In this document: piece after piece, positions 23,710-32,428 of the stretch | Numbering within the stretch: the stretch's first letter is position 1 | Layout: every line of letters starts with the position of its first letter | Assembly: GCA_037138335.1 (NCBI GenBank) | Contig: JBAXIO010000017.1 | Coordinates: 1-64,000 of the forward strand | Direction: 5' to 3' | Length of the DNA stretch: 64,000 bases | Origin: CAIRDP01 sp037138335 | GTDB lineage: Bacteria > Bacteroidota > Bacteroidia > Bacteroidales > FEN-979 | Program-made: the position numbers and the translations under genes | The notes under the pieces: generated by a model | Database searches by the model: none | What the model was told of the DNA's origin: nothing | The model's input: the letters and a program-made list of their open reading frames with translations, nothing else

Positions 23710-26700
23710 TCAACAAACTTTACTTAGCATTATTATTGCCTTGTTCCCTGCTGTGTGTTTCACCGCGAGCCCAGACAATTAAAGGGAAAAGCATTCAAAC
23801 CCACACTGTAAAACTAAGTAAGGCAGAAGACCGGGCAAAAACAGGCTCTGGGCCGGCGATTGCCTTACTTTCAGATCTGCCTTATGCAGCTTCCGATACC
23901 ATTATCCGTTCATTGTATTCCTTTCTGAAATCACAACCAAATTCCTCCTGCGATTTCATAAGCGCCGGTGACCTGGCAAAACGACCATCCGCACTCAAAA
24001 AATATACTGTTGTTATCTATCAAAAGAATACAAGCGGGCCAATCCCGGCAGAACTGAAGGAAAATAAAACACTCTCAGCTTTTAAAAAATATCTTGACGA
24101 TGGCGGAGGCCTTCTGCTTTCGGGTTTTGCCATGCATTATCTCAACACGATCGGGCTTGAAGATGTCCAGCCTTCCGACAGCCTGAAACCCTGTATAGAC
24201 GAAGGCTACGGAAGGAAGCTTGGTTTTCATGCTTTTATAGGACATCCTGTCTTTACGGGATTGAACGGGGGTGCATACATCCTAAGGCCCTTGACCGACC
24301 AGAAGGCAGGGCTTTGCGGGTATTTCGGTGATAAGCAACCCGGATCAGGCAAGGTCATTGCTGTTGACTGGGATTATATTTTCCTCAGGGAGGATTCGAA
24401 AATAGTGCTGGAATATTCTTCGGGAAAAGGAAAAATTATGGCTGTAGGCGGGTATATGGACTTTTTCCAGCCCAATCTCAACCGTTTGCACATTGAAAAG
24501 TTCACGTGGAACTGCATAGAATATCTTACCGGCAGGATTGAGGGACAGGATACACATTACTGGGACTATTCCCCGAACACTGTAACTGAGTGTTCAAACG
24601 ATTCTTTAAAGAGCCGGGCAAAACCGATCAATCCGGGCAGTTGCTGGTCGGAGCCAGCCGATCCTCTTGCAATGGAATGCAGGTTTTCTTCCAATGATCC
24701 CTGGGATGTGGCAGGTGAACGGCTGTTAACGATGGGTACAGGGAATTCGGGGATAGAAGAGGTTTGGGCCCATCCGTTCATGGCTTTCAGGGATTATGAG
24801 GTCGGCATAAAATTTGATTATAAAGACACCATATACTGGCTTAAGGACCAGCGTCCTGAAATAATCAGCCATCCCTCCTATTTCTGTCGGCAATACAAGT
24901 TCCCAAGGGCCTACCTGAAAGAGATCATTGTTAATGATCCCCTTGAACCGGCAGGGGTGCTGCATTATGAATACAAGGGTGTATACGGGGCCGAATTTTT
25001 CATCCGCCTTAAATCCAATCTGCGGATGATGTGGCCCTATTCGGCAAAAGTGACGGGGAGTATCTGCCATGCCTGGCTTGATGATATACAGGCGTTAAAG
25101 TTTTCCGACAAACGGGGTATTCTCAATGTATATATCGGTGCAAACAAACCCGCTGTCCAGCATGTTTCGGGCCGGTTTTCTGACTTTGCCATTGATAAAA
25201 ACTACAAAGCCGCCGGAATTCCTACAAATCAATTCATGGCTGCCGGGTTCCTTCACTACAGGCTTGAAATGAACGATCAGCTTGATGTCATCTATGTGGC
25301 AGGTAGTGATGGCAATAAAGAAATAATGCAGTGTTATGAGAAATATTCGGCTTCCCCGGTTGAAATATTTCAGAATTCCATACAACATTCAGTTGATCTT
25401 TTTAAAAACAGGGTGATGATCACCTCCCCCGACAGCAATTTTAACAAGGGCTATACATGGGCCCTGGTTTCCGCAGATAAATTTTTTGTAAATACACCCG
25501 GCATGGGTAAATCCCTGGTTGCCGGTTATGCGACTACCCGGTATGGATGGGATGGTGCACAAGAGGTTAGCGGAAGGCCGGGATATGCATGGTATTTCGG
25601 CCGTGACGGGCAGTGGAGCGGGTTCGCCCTGCTCGCCGCAGGAGATTATGGGAAAGTCAGGTCTGAACTCGAATTCTACCAGAAATACCAGGACCTGAAC
25701 GGTAAAATACTGCATGAAGCAAGCACCTCGGGCATTGTCCATTACGATGCTTCCGACGCAACCCCATTGTATATCGTACTGGCCGGAAGGTATTTCAGGT
25801 ACTCAAACGACACCGCATTTTTACGAATGAGCTGGACCCAAATCCGGAAGGCCATCGATTTCTGCTTCTCCACCGATACCGACAAGGACCATCTTATAGA
25901 AAATACGAATGTGGGCCATGGATGGGTCGAGGGAGGGGAATTGTACGGGTCTCATGCCACTTTATATATGGCCGGATGCTGGAGCGAGGCTTTAAAGGAG
26001 GCTTCCAATATGGCCTCTTTTATGAATGACCCCCAAAGGAACAGGTACAGGGATGAAGCTTCGGTTATAAACACTATCATCAATAAGGACTTCTGGAATC
26101 CCGTTTCCTCTTTTTTTAATTATGGAAAGAATGCGGATGGCAGTTTCCGTGCCGAGCCAACGGTACTGCCCGCTGTTCCGATGGGGTTCGGACTGGCAGA
26201 GCCGGAGAAGGCGGCTCCTGCATTAAGGCAGTATGCTTCAAATGTTTTTACCACCAACTGGGGAGTAAGGATAATCCGTGACGACAGCCGCTTGTTCAAA
26301 CCGACAGGTTACCATTACGGCAGTGTTTGGCCGTTGTTCACAGGCTGGGCCTCCCTTGCCGAATACCGCTATGGGAATTCCGTACAGGGCTTTGCCCATA
26401 TAATGAACAATTTGAATATATACCGGTCATGGGATTTGGGACATGTGCAGGAAGTTTTAAACGGAGCCGTTTACAAACCCTCAGGTGTTTGCTCAAACCA
26501 GTGCTGGTCTGAAACCATGGTGCTGGAACCATGTCTGGAAGGCCTCCTTGGACTCGACGCAGACGCCGGAAAAGGCCGGCTGAAAATCGCCCCTGCCCTG
26601 CCTGCCGGCTGGGACTCATTGGAAGTCAGGAACATAAGGATTGGAGGCAAATTCATGAGCATGAAGTTTAAACGAAGCGGGAATATGCTCTCCTACAGTT

Positions 26701-27176
26701 TCGTTTCGGAATACAATGAGCCGGTATTTCTGGAACTTGCCCCCTTATTGCCTGCAGGGACGCAGGTCCTGTCTTGTAAATTGAACGAGCGGGAGCTGCC
26801 TTTTACAATAGAAAATACTTCGAAGGGTGTGATTTTAAGGCTTGAATTCAGGACCAAAGGCGCAGACAGGATCAACATTGAGTTCAGGAACGGGATCGCC
26901 GTACTGCCCGTATGCCAGGAGCCAAAACCGGGGTACGCATCAGGCGGACTCCGGATTATTGAAAGCGGGCTTAGCGGCAGCGTATATTCTGTTATAACAG
27001 AGAATGTTGCAGGCGCCACAGGGGAAATCAGGGTTTGGATAAATACTATGCTCATTGACCATATTGAGAATGGCAGCCTGCTTGGGACAAATGGTAATAT
27101 TTCCACGATAAGGGTCGTATTCCCCGAACAGGGAAAGACTTACAGCGAGATCCCCGTAAAGATCTATCTGAGATGA
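23706..27176 (+). CDS. large secreted (alpha/alpha)6 glycosidase-like protein with N-terminal GATase-like domain
   Basis: An 1156-residue exported protein (signal peptide ending PRAQ). Residues about 45-275 resemble the class I glutamine amidotransferase/DUF4960-type fold ('YTVVIYQKN', 'DGGGLLLSGFAM', 'AVDWDYIF'). About 290-570 is a beta-sandwich, and about 590-1000 is an (alpha/alpha)6 toroid like amylo-1,6-glucosidase and GH15. Candidate acidic residues are E742/E745 in GHGWVEGGE and E916 in VQEVLNG; 'GSHATLYMAGCWSEAL' supports the toroid. The final 150 residues are a beta domain. The substrate is unknown. Starts overlap by four bases with both neighbouring genes, so one polycistronic message is expected. 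Confidence 0.72.
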   Translation: MINKLYLALLLPCSLLCVSPRAQTIKGKSIQTHTVKLSKAEDRAKTGSGPAIALLSDLPYAASDTIIRSLYSFLKSQPNSSCDFISAGDLAKRPSALKKYTVVIYQKNTSGPIPAELKENKTLSAFKKYLDDGGGLLLSGFAMHYLNTIGLEDVQPSDSLKPCIDEGYGRKLGFHAFIGHPVFTGLNGGAYILRPLTDQKAGLCGYFGDKQPGSGKVIAVDWDYIFLREDSKIVLEYSSGKGKIMAVGGYMDFFQPNLNRLHIEKFTWNCIEYLTGRIEGQDTHYWDYSPNTVTECSNDSLKSRAKPINPGSCWSEPADPLAMECRFSSNDPWDVAGERLLTMGTGNSGIEEVWAHPFMAFRDYEVGIKFDYKDTIYWLKDQRPEIISHPSYFCRQYKFPRAYLKEIIVNDPLEPAGVLHYEYKGVYGAEFFIRLKSNLRMMWPYSAKVTGSICHAWLDDIQALKFSDKRGILNVYIGANKPAVQHVSGRFSDFAIDKNYKAAGIPTNQFMAAGFLHYRLEMNDQLDVIYVAGSDGNKEIMQCYEKYSASPVEIFQNSIQHSVDLFKNRVMITSPDSNFNKGYTWALVSADKFFVNTPGMGKSLVAGYATTRYGWDGAQEVSGRPGYAWYFGRDGQWSGFALLAAGDYGKVRSELEFYQKYQDLNGKILHEASTSGIVHYDASDATPLYIVLAGRYFRYSNDTAFLRMSWTQIRKAIDFCFSTDTDKDHLIENTNVGHGWVEGGELYGSHATLYMAGCWSEALKEASNMASFMNDPQRNRYRDEASVINTIINKDFWNPVSSFFNYGKNADGSFRAEPTVLPAVPMGFGLAEPEKAAPALRQYASNVFTTNWGVRIIRDDSRLFKPTGYHYGSVWPLFTGWASLAEYRYGNSVQGFAHIMNNLNIYRSWDLGHVQEVLNGAVYKPSGVCSNQCWSETMVLEPCLEGLLGLDADAGKGRLKIAPALPAGWDSLEVRNIRIGGKFMSMKFKRSGNMLSYSFVSEYNEPVFLELAPLLPAGTQVLSCKLNERELPFTIENTSKGVILRLEFRTKGADRINIEFRNGIAVLPVCQEPKPGYASGGLRIIESGLSGSVYSVITENVAGATGEIRVWINTMLIDHIENGSLLGTNGNISTIRVVFPEQGKTYSEIPVKIYLR

Positions 27177-29257
27177 GAAAAATATTGTTATTATTATTGC
27201 TGTATCCATGTTGCCATGTATCGGGGCAGTTTCTGTCAAAGCTTCAGGCTACAAAGTCCGATGCATTATTTACAACCTATGCCGCACCGCTTTCCCGTTC
27301 ATCTTATAAACTTGACCAGGGCTACCAGTTTTTAATTAATGATCCCGAAAGCGGGGTTGAGATAATTTCGGCCGACGGGCCTAATTTCGGGCTGGCAATA
27401 AGACTTGGAAACGAGACCAGGTTCAGGTTGAAGGAATTATTTAAAGAACCTATTGTAACAACTTCATACAGTGATATATTTAAATATTCTTATTACCCTT
27501 TCAAAGACCTTAGGGTTGATGTTTGCTTTGATGTTTATTCTTCAGGTTCAGCCTTTGTGGAATATACCGTATCCAACACTGGAAATTTCACGAGCCAGGT
27601 CACGCTTATCCCTTATCATTTTTATCCCTCATATGACAGCATTATCAATTTCAATCATGATAATTTATTTGATGGCTATTATTATCCACTGACTAAAAAG
27701 CCTGATTCCTGGATGAAAGAGCACAATATACCGATAAGCACTTCCTTGCAGGCATTCTTAATACCGGGCCTGGAATTCGATTCCCTTCTTGCATTAAATG
27801 TTAATGCAGGGGCTGCATCCATTAAGCCTGCCGGACCCGTTGATGCCCTCAGGAGCAGCATTGCTTTAAGAAAGATGGTTTCGCCTGCAATTACCGCGGT
27901 TTTCGGGATGAGGACCATTCGCCTCGGGCCGGGGGAATCGACCTGTTTCCGGATGGTTCTTGGCATTGAGGAATCAACAGTAAGAAAGCCGGATGCATTC
28001 AGGAAGTTAAAGCCGCTAATGCTTGAGGACCCAGAGAAAATAATACGGGAAGACGAAGCGGAATACAGTAAGATCCCCCTGTTGAAATTTCCATGCCGGG
28101 ATTATGAAATGCTTTATTGGAGCTGTTTTTCACTGATGAGGCAGTGCATGATGCCTGCCGAGGGAAAATGCAAAACGAATTATTATGTTTTCTCCAGGGA
28201 GCCTAAATGGGGATGGGGCTATGGAGGACAGGTGTTCCATGAAAGCCTGAGCATGCTTGCCTATGCCTATATGGATCCGGCAAGTGCAATGAATTCGCAG
28301 CGGGTATTCATACAGAGGCAGCAGCCCGATGGGTATATCAACTACCGTACAGGGCCTTACCTTGACGAAACCATCCCGTATGCGAACCAGCTAACCACAT
28401 CCGCCCCCTGGTTCAACTATATTAACTGGGAAATATACAAGATAAGCAACGACAGGAAGTTTCTCAATGAAGCTTATCTCTCGGGAAAGAAATTTTATAC
28501 CTGGTTCGTAAGGAACAGGGATTCAAACAGGAACGGGCTGTGCGAGTGGGGTGCCGAAAGTGAACTGGAATCGGTTCGTGATGCGAGGGTTGCCGTTTGG
28601 GATAATGTTGGCAGGCCAGGGTGTTTTGAAGGTCCTGATGTTAACTCAATGCTGGTCAGGGAAGCGGTGTCGCTTTCCGGGATGGCAAAAACCCTGGGAT
28701 TGACAGATGATGCAAAGCTATGGGACAACCTAGCTCGGCAAAGGTCGGCCCTCATTGAACATTTTATGTGGGATACCCTGAGCTGTTTTTATTATAATAT
28801 AAATAAACTGGACCAGGGCTTCTCTTTCCGTAAAACCAATGATCTCAAGCTTAAGGAAATAATTGGTTTTTTGCCGCTATGGGCAGGCGTCAGCAGTACG
28901 AATCATGCAGATCTCCTGATGCGGTCACTGAGGGATCCCATGGAATTTCACAGGCCTTATGGTATCCCTTCCCTTACAGCAAAATCCGACTATTATAATC
29001 CGATAGGCTACTGGAACGGACCTGTTTGGGTGCAATGGCAGTACCTGGTTTACCGGGGAATGAAGGATTATGGTTACAAGCAGGATGCTTCGGAACTTAT
29101 GGGCCGGGTGTTAGATAATATGATATGGCACCTTAAACAGGATCATGTTTTCTGGGAATTCTACAGTGCCGATGAACACCAGGCAGGATGGAATAAAACC
29201 TACATATGGGCCGGCATTGCTGCAAGAATGTTAATCGATGAATATTCAGTGAAATGA
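27173..29257 (+). CDS. secreted GH63-like (alpha/alpha)6 glycosidase, first of a paralogous pair
   Basis: A 694-residue exported protein: signal peptide, N-terminal beta-sandwich (about 20-260, with the 'YTTYAAPLSR' motif shared with the next gene) and an (alpha/alpha)6 barrel (about 290-690). Seen motifs are FHESLSMLAYAYMDP (E357), a 'CEWGAESE' segment, 'YWNGPVWVQWQYLV' and FWEFYSAD (E662), which match the acid/base positions of GH63 and GH37-type enzymes; the exact family is not certain. Stop and start codons overlap by 4 bp with both neighbours. No SusCD pair lies near, so the target polysaccharide or glycoside is unknown. Confidence 0.75.
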   Translation: MRKILLLLLLYPCCHVSGQFLSKLQATKSDALFTTYAAPLSRSSYKLDQGYQFLINDPESGVEIISADGPNFGLAIRLGNETRFRLKELFKEPIVTTSYSDIFKYSYYPFKDLRVDVCFDVYSSGSAFVEYTVSNTGNFTSQVTLIPYHFYPSYDSIINFNHDNLFDGYYYPLTKKPDSWMKEHNIPISTSLQAFLIPGLEFDSLLALNVNAGAASIKPAGPVDALRSSIALRKMVSPAITAVFGMRTIRLGPGESTCFRMVLGIEESTVRKPDAFRKLKPLMLEDPEKIIREDEAEYSKIPLLKFPCRDYEMLYWSCFSLMRQCMMPAEGKCKTNYYVFSREPKWGWGYGGQVFHESLSMLAYAYMDPASAMNSQRVFIQRQQPDGYINYRTGPYLDETIPYANQLTTSAPWFNYINWEIYKISNDRKFLNEAYLSGKKFYTWFVRNRDSNRNGLCEWGAESELESVRDARVAVWDNVGRPGCFEGPDVNSMLVREAVSLSGMAKTLGLTDDAKLWDNLARQRSALIEHFMWDTLSCFYYNINKLDQGFSFRKTNDLKLKEIIGFLPLWAGVSSTNHADLLMRSLRDPMEFHRPYGIPSLTAKSDYYNPIGYWNGPVWVQWQYLVYRGMKDYGYKQDASELMGRVLDNMIWHLKQDHVFWEFYSADEHQAGWNKTYIWAGIAARMLIDEYSVK

Positions 29258-31401
29258 GAAAGATTTGTTTATTAATCACCCTTTCCCTCCTGGTTTTTAC
29301 CGGCTTTGGCCAGAATTTCAAGCCGGTTGAGGATTATGTACGGATAGCTGCCCGCTGCGACGATCCGCTGTACACGACTTATGCTGCTTCCATGGCAAGA
29401 TCCAGGTTATATGGTGACAAGGCTTATAAAATGGATTATTACTCATGCTGCATGCCGGTCAATTATTCGAGTGACCATGCAGGCCGTATATACTGCCTGT
29501 GGAAAGTTGACCAGGTTGTGATCGGGAAGATGTCGGAATATTTTAAAAAGCCCGTGGTTGATTTTTCCTTTCCTGATATGGCTATCACTGAATACGAGCC
29601 ATTCAGGGGAATACATGTGAAAGAAACTTTTATGGTTTATAGTTCGACTATCGCCCTTGTTGACCTGGAAGTGGTCAATACCGATAACATCAACCATGAG
29701 GTTTCGGTTTACCCAATGCTGGAAGCAGAAAATGATTCCATGGAGGTAATGAAATTTGATACTGCCTGCAAAGCATATGTTGTTCACCGTTACGAAAGCC
29801 CCTACCGTCTTATCAGCAGCCTTAAAACAGAATACGGGTATCCGACAAAGGTGCGCGATATTTATACAGGGTTCCCGGCTCCGTATACTTACGGGGCTTA
29901 TTTTGGGGACCTTTCCACTTTTTACAATACTATTAAAACAGATTTTTATTCGGAAAAGCGAAGCGATACACTGAACCAGCAGGTCCGGGGACTGTGCAGG
30001 TTTGTCGCATTGAATTTTAAAAAACGCCTGGCCGGGGGCCAGAAGGTATCTTTCAGGGTGCTCAGGGGGTTCCAGGGGCAGAATGAGGACCAGGCAGTTC
30101 TGGTGAAAGACCTGGAAACCATGAAAACTGCTCTGTTAAAAACATTTTATGAGGATGACCTGATATTGTTTTCAAAAATCCCAAGGATAAATTTCAAAAC
30201 CAGGGATGAAAAGATTGCATACCTCGGGGCTTTCAACCTGGTGAGGGGATGCATGTACCCGCCTTCAGGCAAGACAAATTACAATTCCTATGCTTTCTCG
30301 CGAAACCCCCTTTGGGGCTGGGGACACGGGCACCAGGTATTGCATGAGTCGTTGAGCATGCTGTCATATGTATATATGGATCCCGCCTCGGCTGAGGGAT
30401 CACAGAGAGTTTACATGGAACAGCAAAGGGAAGACGGTTTTATTGCATACCGTCATGGCCCGAGAGGCCTGCAGGACTACCCGCATAAAAATATGCCTAC
30501 CACCTCGGCTCCTTTTTTTAACTGGATTAACTGGGAGATATTTAAAGTCAGCAAAGACAGGCAATTTCTTGAGGACGCTTATGCTTCAGGCGTTAAATAT
30601 ACAGGCTGGCTTATTAAAAACAGGGATACAGATCATGACACTACTTTTGAATGGGGCCCATACGGGATTATTGAAAATGTGAGGGACTGGTATAATGCGG
30701 TTTTCCAGGTTTCTGCCGAGAGATACCTTGATGTTGATAAGGAAGATATTTCAGATGAACTGGAATGCCTCGACCTGACCCTGATGATGATTAAAGAAGA
30801 AAAATCACTTTCAAGGATGGCCGAAGCCCTCGGGAAGAAGGAAGAGGCCGATAAATGGAAAGAAAGTGCCGATGCGGTGGTTAAGCTGGTCAATAAGAGG
30901 ATGTGGGACGACAGTACGGGGTTTTACTATTCGGTGAATAAAAACAACCATGGCTGGTATTTTATGACCCGGGACCTGCGTAGGCAGGAGATCATAGCAT
31001 TTCTTGCGCTCTGGGCCGGCGCTGCCCCCGGGGACCGCGCTGAAAAGCTTGTTAAAACGCTTACCGATACTACGAAATTCTGGAGAAGATACGGGGTTCC
31101 CACCTTATCGGCCCAGGATCCATGGTACAGTCCGTATGTGGACTACTGCTGCAAATGGAACGGACCGGTTTGGTTGCTTTGGGATTATATGGTGTATGAA
31201 GGCCTGAGAGATAACGGCTATACTGAAACAGCCCATCAGCTTGCCGGAAAAATGCTCAATGCAGTTGTAATCCAGCTTAAGAAAAACCACAATTACTGGG
31301 AATCTTTCAGCGCCGATAACGAGGTGCTTAATTCACCGCCAAATTATATATGGGATTCCATTATTGCCCGTCTGCTTATTGAAGAATACCAGGGCAGGTA
31401 A
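29254..31401 (+). CDS. secreted GH63-like (alpha/alpha)6 glycosidase, second paralogue
   Basis: A 715-residue exported paralogue of the preceding gene with the same plan: signal peptide, beta-sandwich with 'YTTYAASMARS', then (alpha/alpha)6 barrel. Matching motifs are LHESLSMLSYVYMDP (E365), TSAPFFNWINWEIFKVS, 'WNGPVWLLWDYMVYEGL' and YWESFSAD (E683). Divergence between the two is spread along the whole length, so the duplication is old. The gene starts inside the stop of the previous one (ATGA). Substrate unknown; the repeated acidic residues indicate both are active enzymes rather than remnants. Confidence 0.75.
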   Translation: MRKICLLITLSLLVFTGFGQNFKPVEDYVRIAARCDDPLYTTYAASMARSRLYGDKAYKMDYYSCCMPVNYSSDHAGRIYCLWKVDQVVIGKMSEYFKKPVVDFSFPDMAITEYEPFRGIHVKETFMVYSSTIALVDLEVVNTDNINHEVSVYPMLEAENDSMEVMKFDTACKAYVVHRYESPYRLISSLKTEYGYPTKVRDIYTGFPAPYTYGAYFGDLSTFYNTIKTDFYSEKRSDTLNQQVRGLCRFVALNFKKRLAGGQKVSFRVLRGFQGQNEDQAVLVKDLETMKTALLKTFYEDDLILFSKIPRINFKTRDEKIAYLGAFNLVRGCMYPPSGKTNYNSYAFSRNPLWGWGHGHQVLHESLSMLSYVYMDPASAEGSQRVYMEQQREDGFIAYRHGPRGLQDYPHKNMPTTSAPFFNWINWEIFKVSKDRQFLEDAYASGVKYTGWLIKNRDTDHDTTFEWGPYGIIENVRDWYNAVFQVSAERYLDVDKEDISDELECLDLTLMMIKEEKSLSRMAEALGKKEEADKWKESADAVVKLVNKRMWDDSTGFYYSVNKNNHGWYFMTRDLRRQEIIAFLALWAGAAPGDRAEKLVKTLTDTTKFWRRYGVPTLSAQDPWYSPYVDYCCKWNGPVWLLWDYMVYEGLRDNGYTETAHQLAGKMLNAVVIQLKKNHNYWESFSADNEVLNSPPNYIWDSIIARLLIEEYQGR

Positions 31402-31474
31402 AATTGCAGGCATTTGGATGATTAAGGTAACTAATTTGCTGAATTTCCGTATAACCATATTGAATCAATTCAAA

Positions 31475-32428
31475 ATGGTTAGGAAATCCCCATATATCCT
31501 TTTACTGATCCTGCTTTTATTTGTGATGGCCGGCCATTCCCAGCCATTACAGAAACAGGCGAATTCCATTCCCGGTAATTACAGGATCAGCGAGGAAGAA
31601 ATGAGGTTATACAGGATGATAAACGATTACCGTACCCGGTACGATCTCCCTCCTATTCCCCTTTCCGTTTCACTCTGTTATGTAGCTTCGGCCCATGTGA
31701 AGGATCTGTTCTTCCACCATCCTGACCAGGGTGCCTGCAATTTTCATTCATGGTCAGACAAAGGGCCGTGGAAACCGTTTTGTTATCCGAAGGATGAGAA
31801 TAAAAAGAATTCGGTATGGGATAAACCCAAGGAATTTACTCCATATAAGGATAAAGGCTATGAAATTGTGTACTGGGAGAATAACCAGGTGGATATAGAC
31901 AGTATCATCAATTTCTGGAAGTCTGTTGATTATTTTAACGGTTTCCTTATGAATACAGGCAAATGGCAGGGAAATAAGTGGGAAGCCATCGGGATTGGTA
32001 TTTATGAAAATTATGCCTGTGCCTGGTTTGGACAGGTTCCTGATCCTTACGGCCCCCCAATGCTTGTGGGCGAAAACCCTGCAAAGACTGTATCTTTTGA
32101 TTCCGGGAGTAAAAAGGAAACCCCTAAAAAAGGTATTCCTGTTGCAGCTGTGGCCCCAAGGTCTAAAGACTCTATAGGAGGCGCAACCGACACTGCAAGG
32201 CACTCTGAAGTTAAATACTATATCATAGTAAGGAGCAATGTTCCTTTCAAGGACAGCGCGCAGTTCGTAAAGTTTTATCGTGATAAAGGCTTCCCGTTAA
32301 GTAAAAGCCTGTGCAAGGAAGGCAGGGCAAGGATTTCTGTATTCGAGACTTTCGACAGGACTGAAGCCATTGCAAGGCTCAAAAAGATAAAACCGGAATT
32401 CAAAGGCGCCTGGCTTCTTAAAAATTAA
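31475..32428 (+). CDS. CAP-domain and SPOR-like secreted protein
   Basis: I use the ATG at 31475, which gives a normal signal peptide ending GHSQ; the longer frame from 31364 overlaps the upstream gene and has no signal. Residues about 40-185 resemble a CAP (SCP/PR-1) domain, with 'MRLYRMINDYRTRYDLPPIPLS' and 'AIGIGIYENYACAWFGQ', a family often found in exported proteins of unclear activity. A Pro/Lys/Ser linker follows, and a SPOR-like peptidoglycan-binding region at the end ('YYIIVRSNVPFKDSAQFV'). It may act at the cell wall. The gene is 73 bp downstream of the glycosidase operon and ends convergent on the TIM-barrel/SUMF1 gene. Confidence 0.65.
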   Translation: MVRKSPYILLLILLLFVMAGHSQPLQKQANSIPGNYRISEEEMRLYRMINDYRTRYDLPPIPLSVSLCYVASAHVKDLFFHHPDQGACNFHSWSDKGPWKPFCYPKDENKKNSVWDKPKEFTPYKDKGYEIVYWENNQVDIDSIINFWKSVDYFNGFLMNTGKWQGNKWEAIGIGIYENYACAWFGQVPDPYGPPMLVGENPAKTVSFDSGSKKETPKKGIPVAAVAPRSKDSIGGATDTARHSEVKYYIIVRSNVPFKDSAQFVKFYRDKGFPLSKSLCKEGRARISVFETFDRTEAIARLKKIKPEFKGAWLLKN

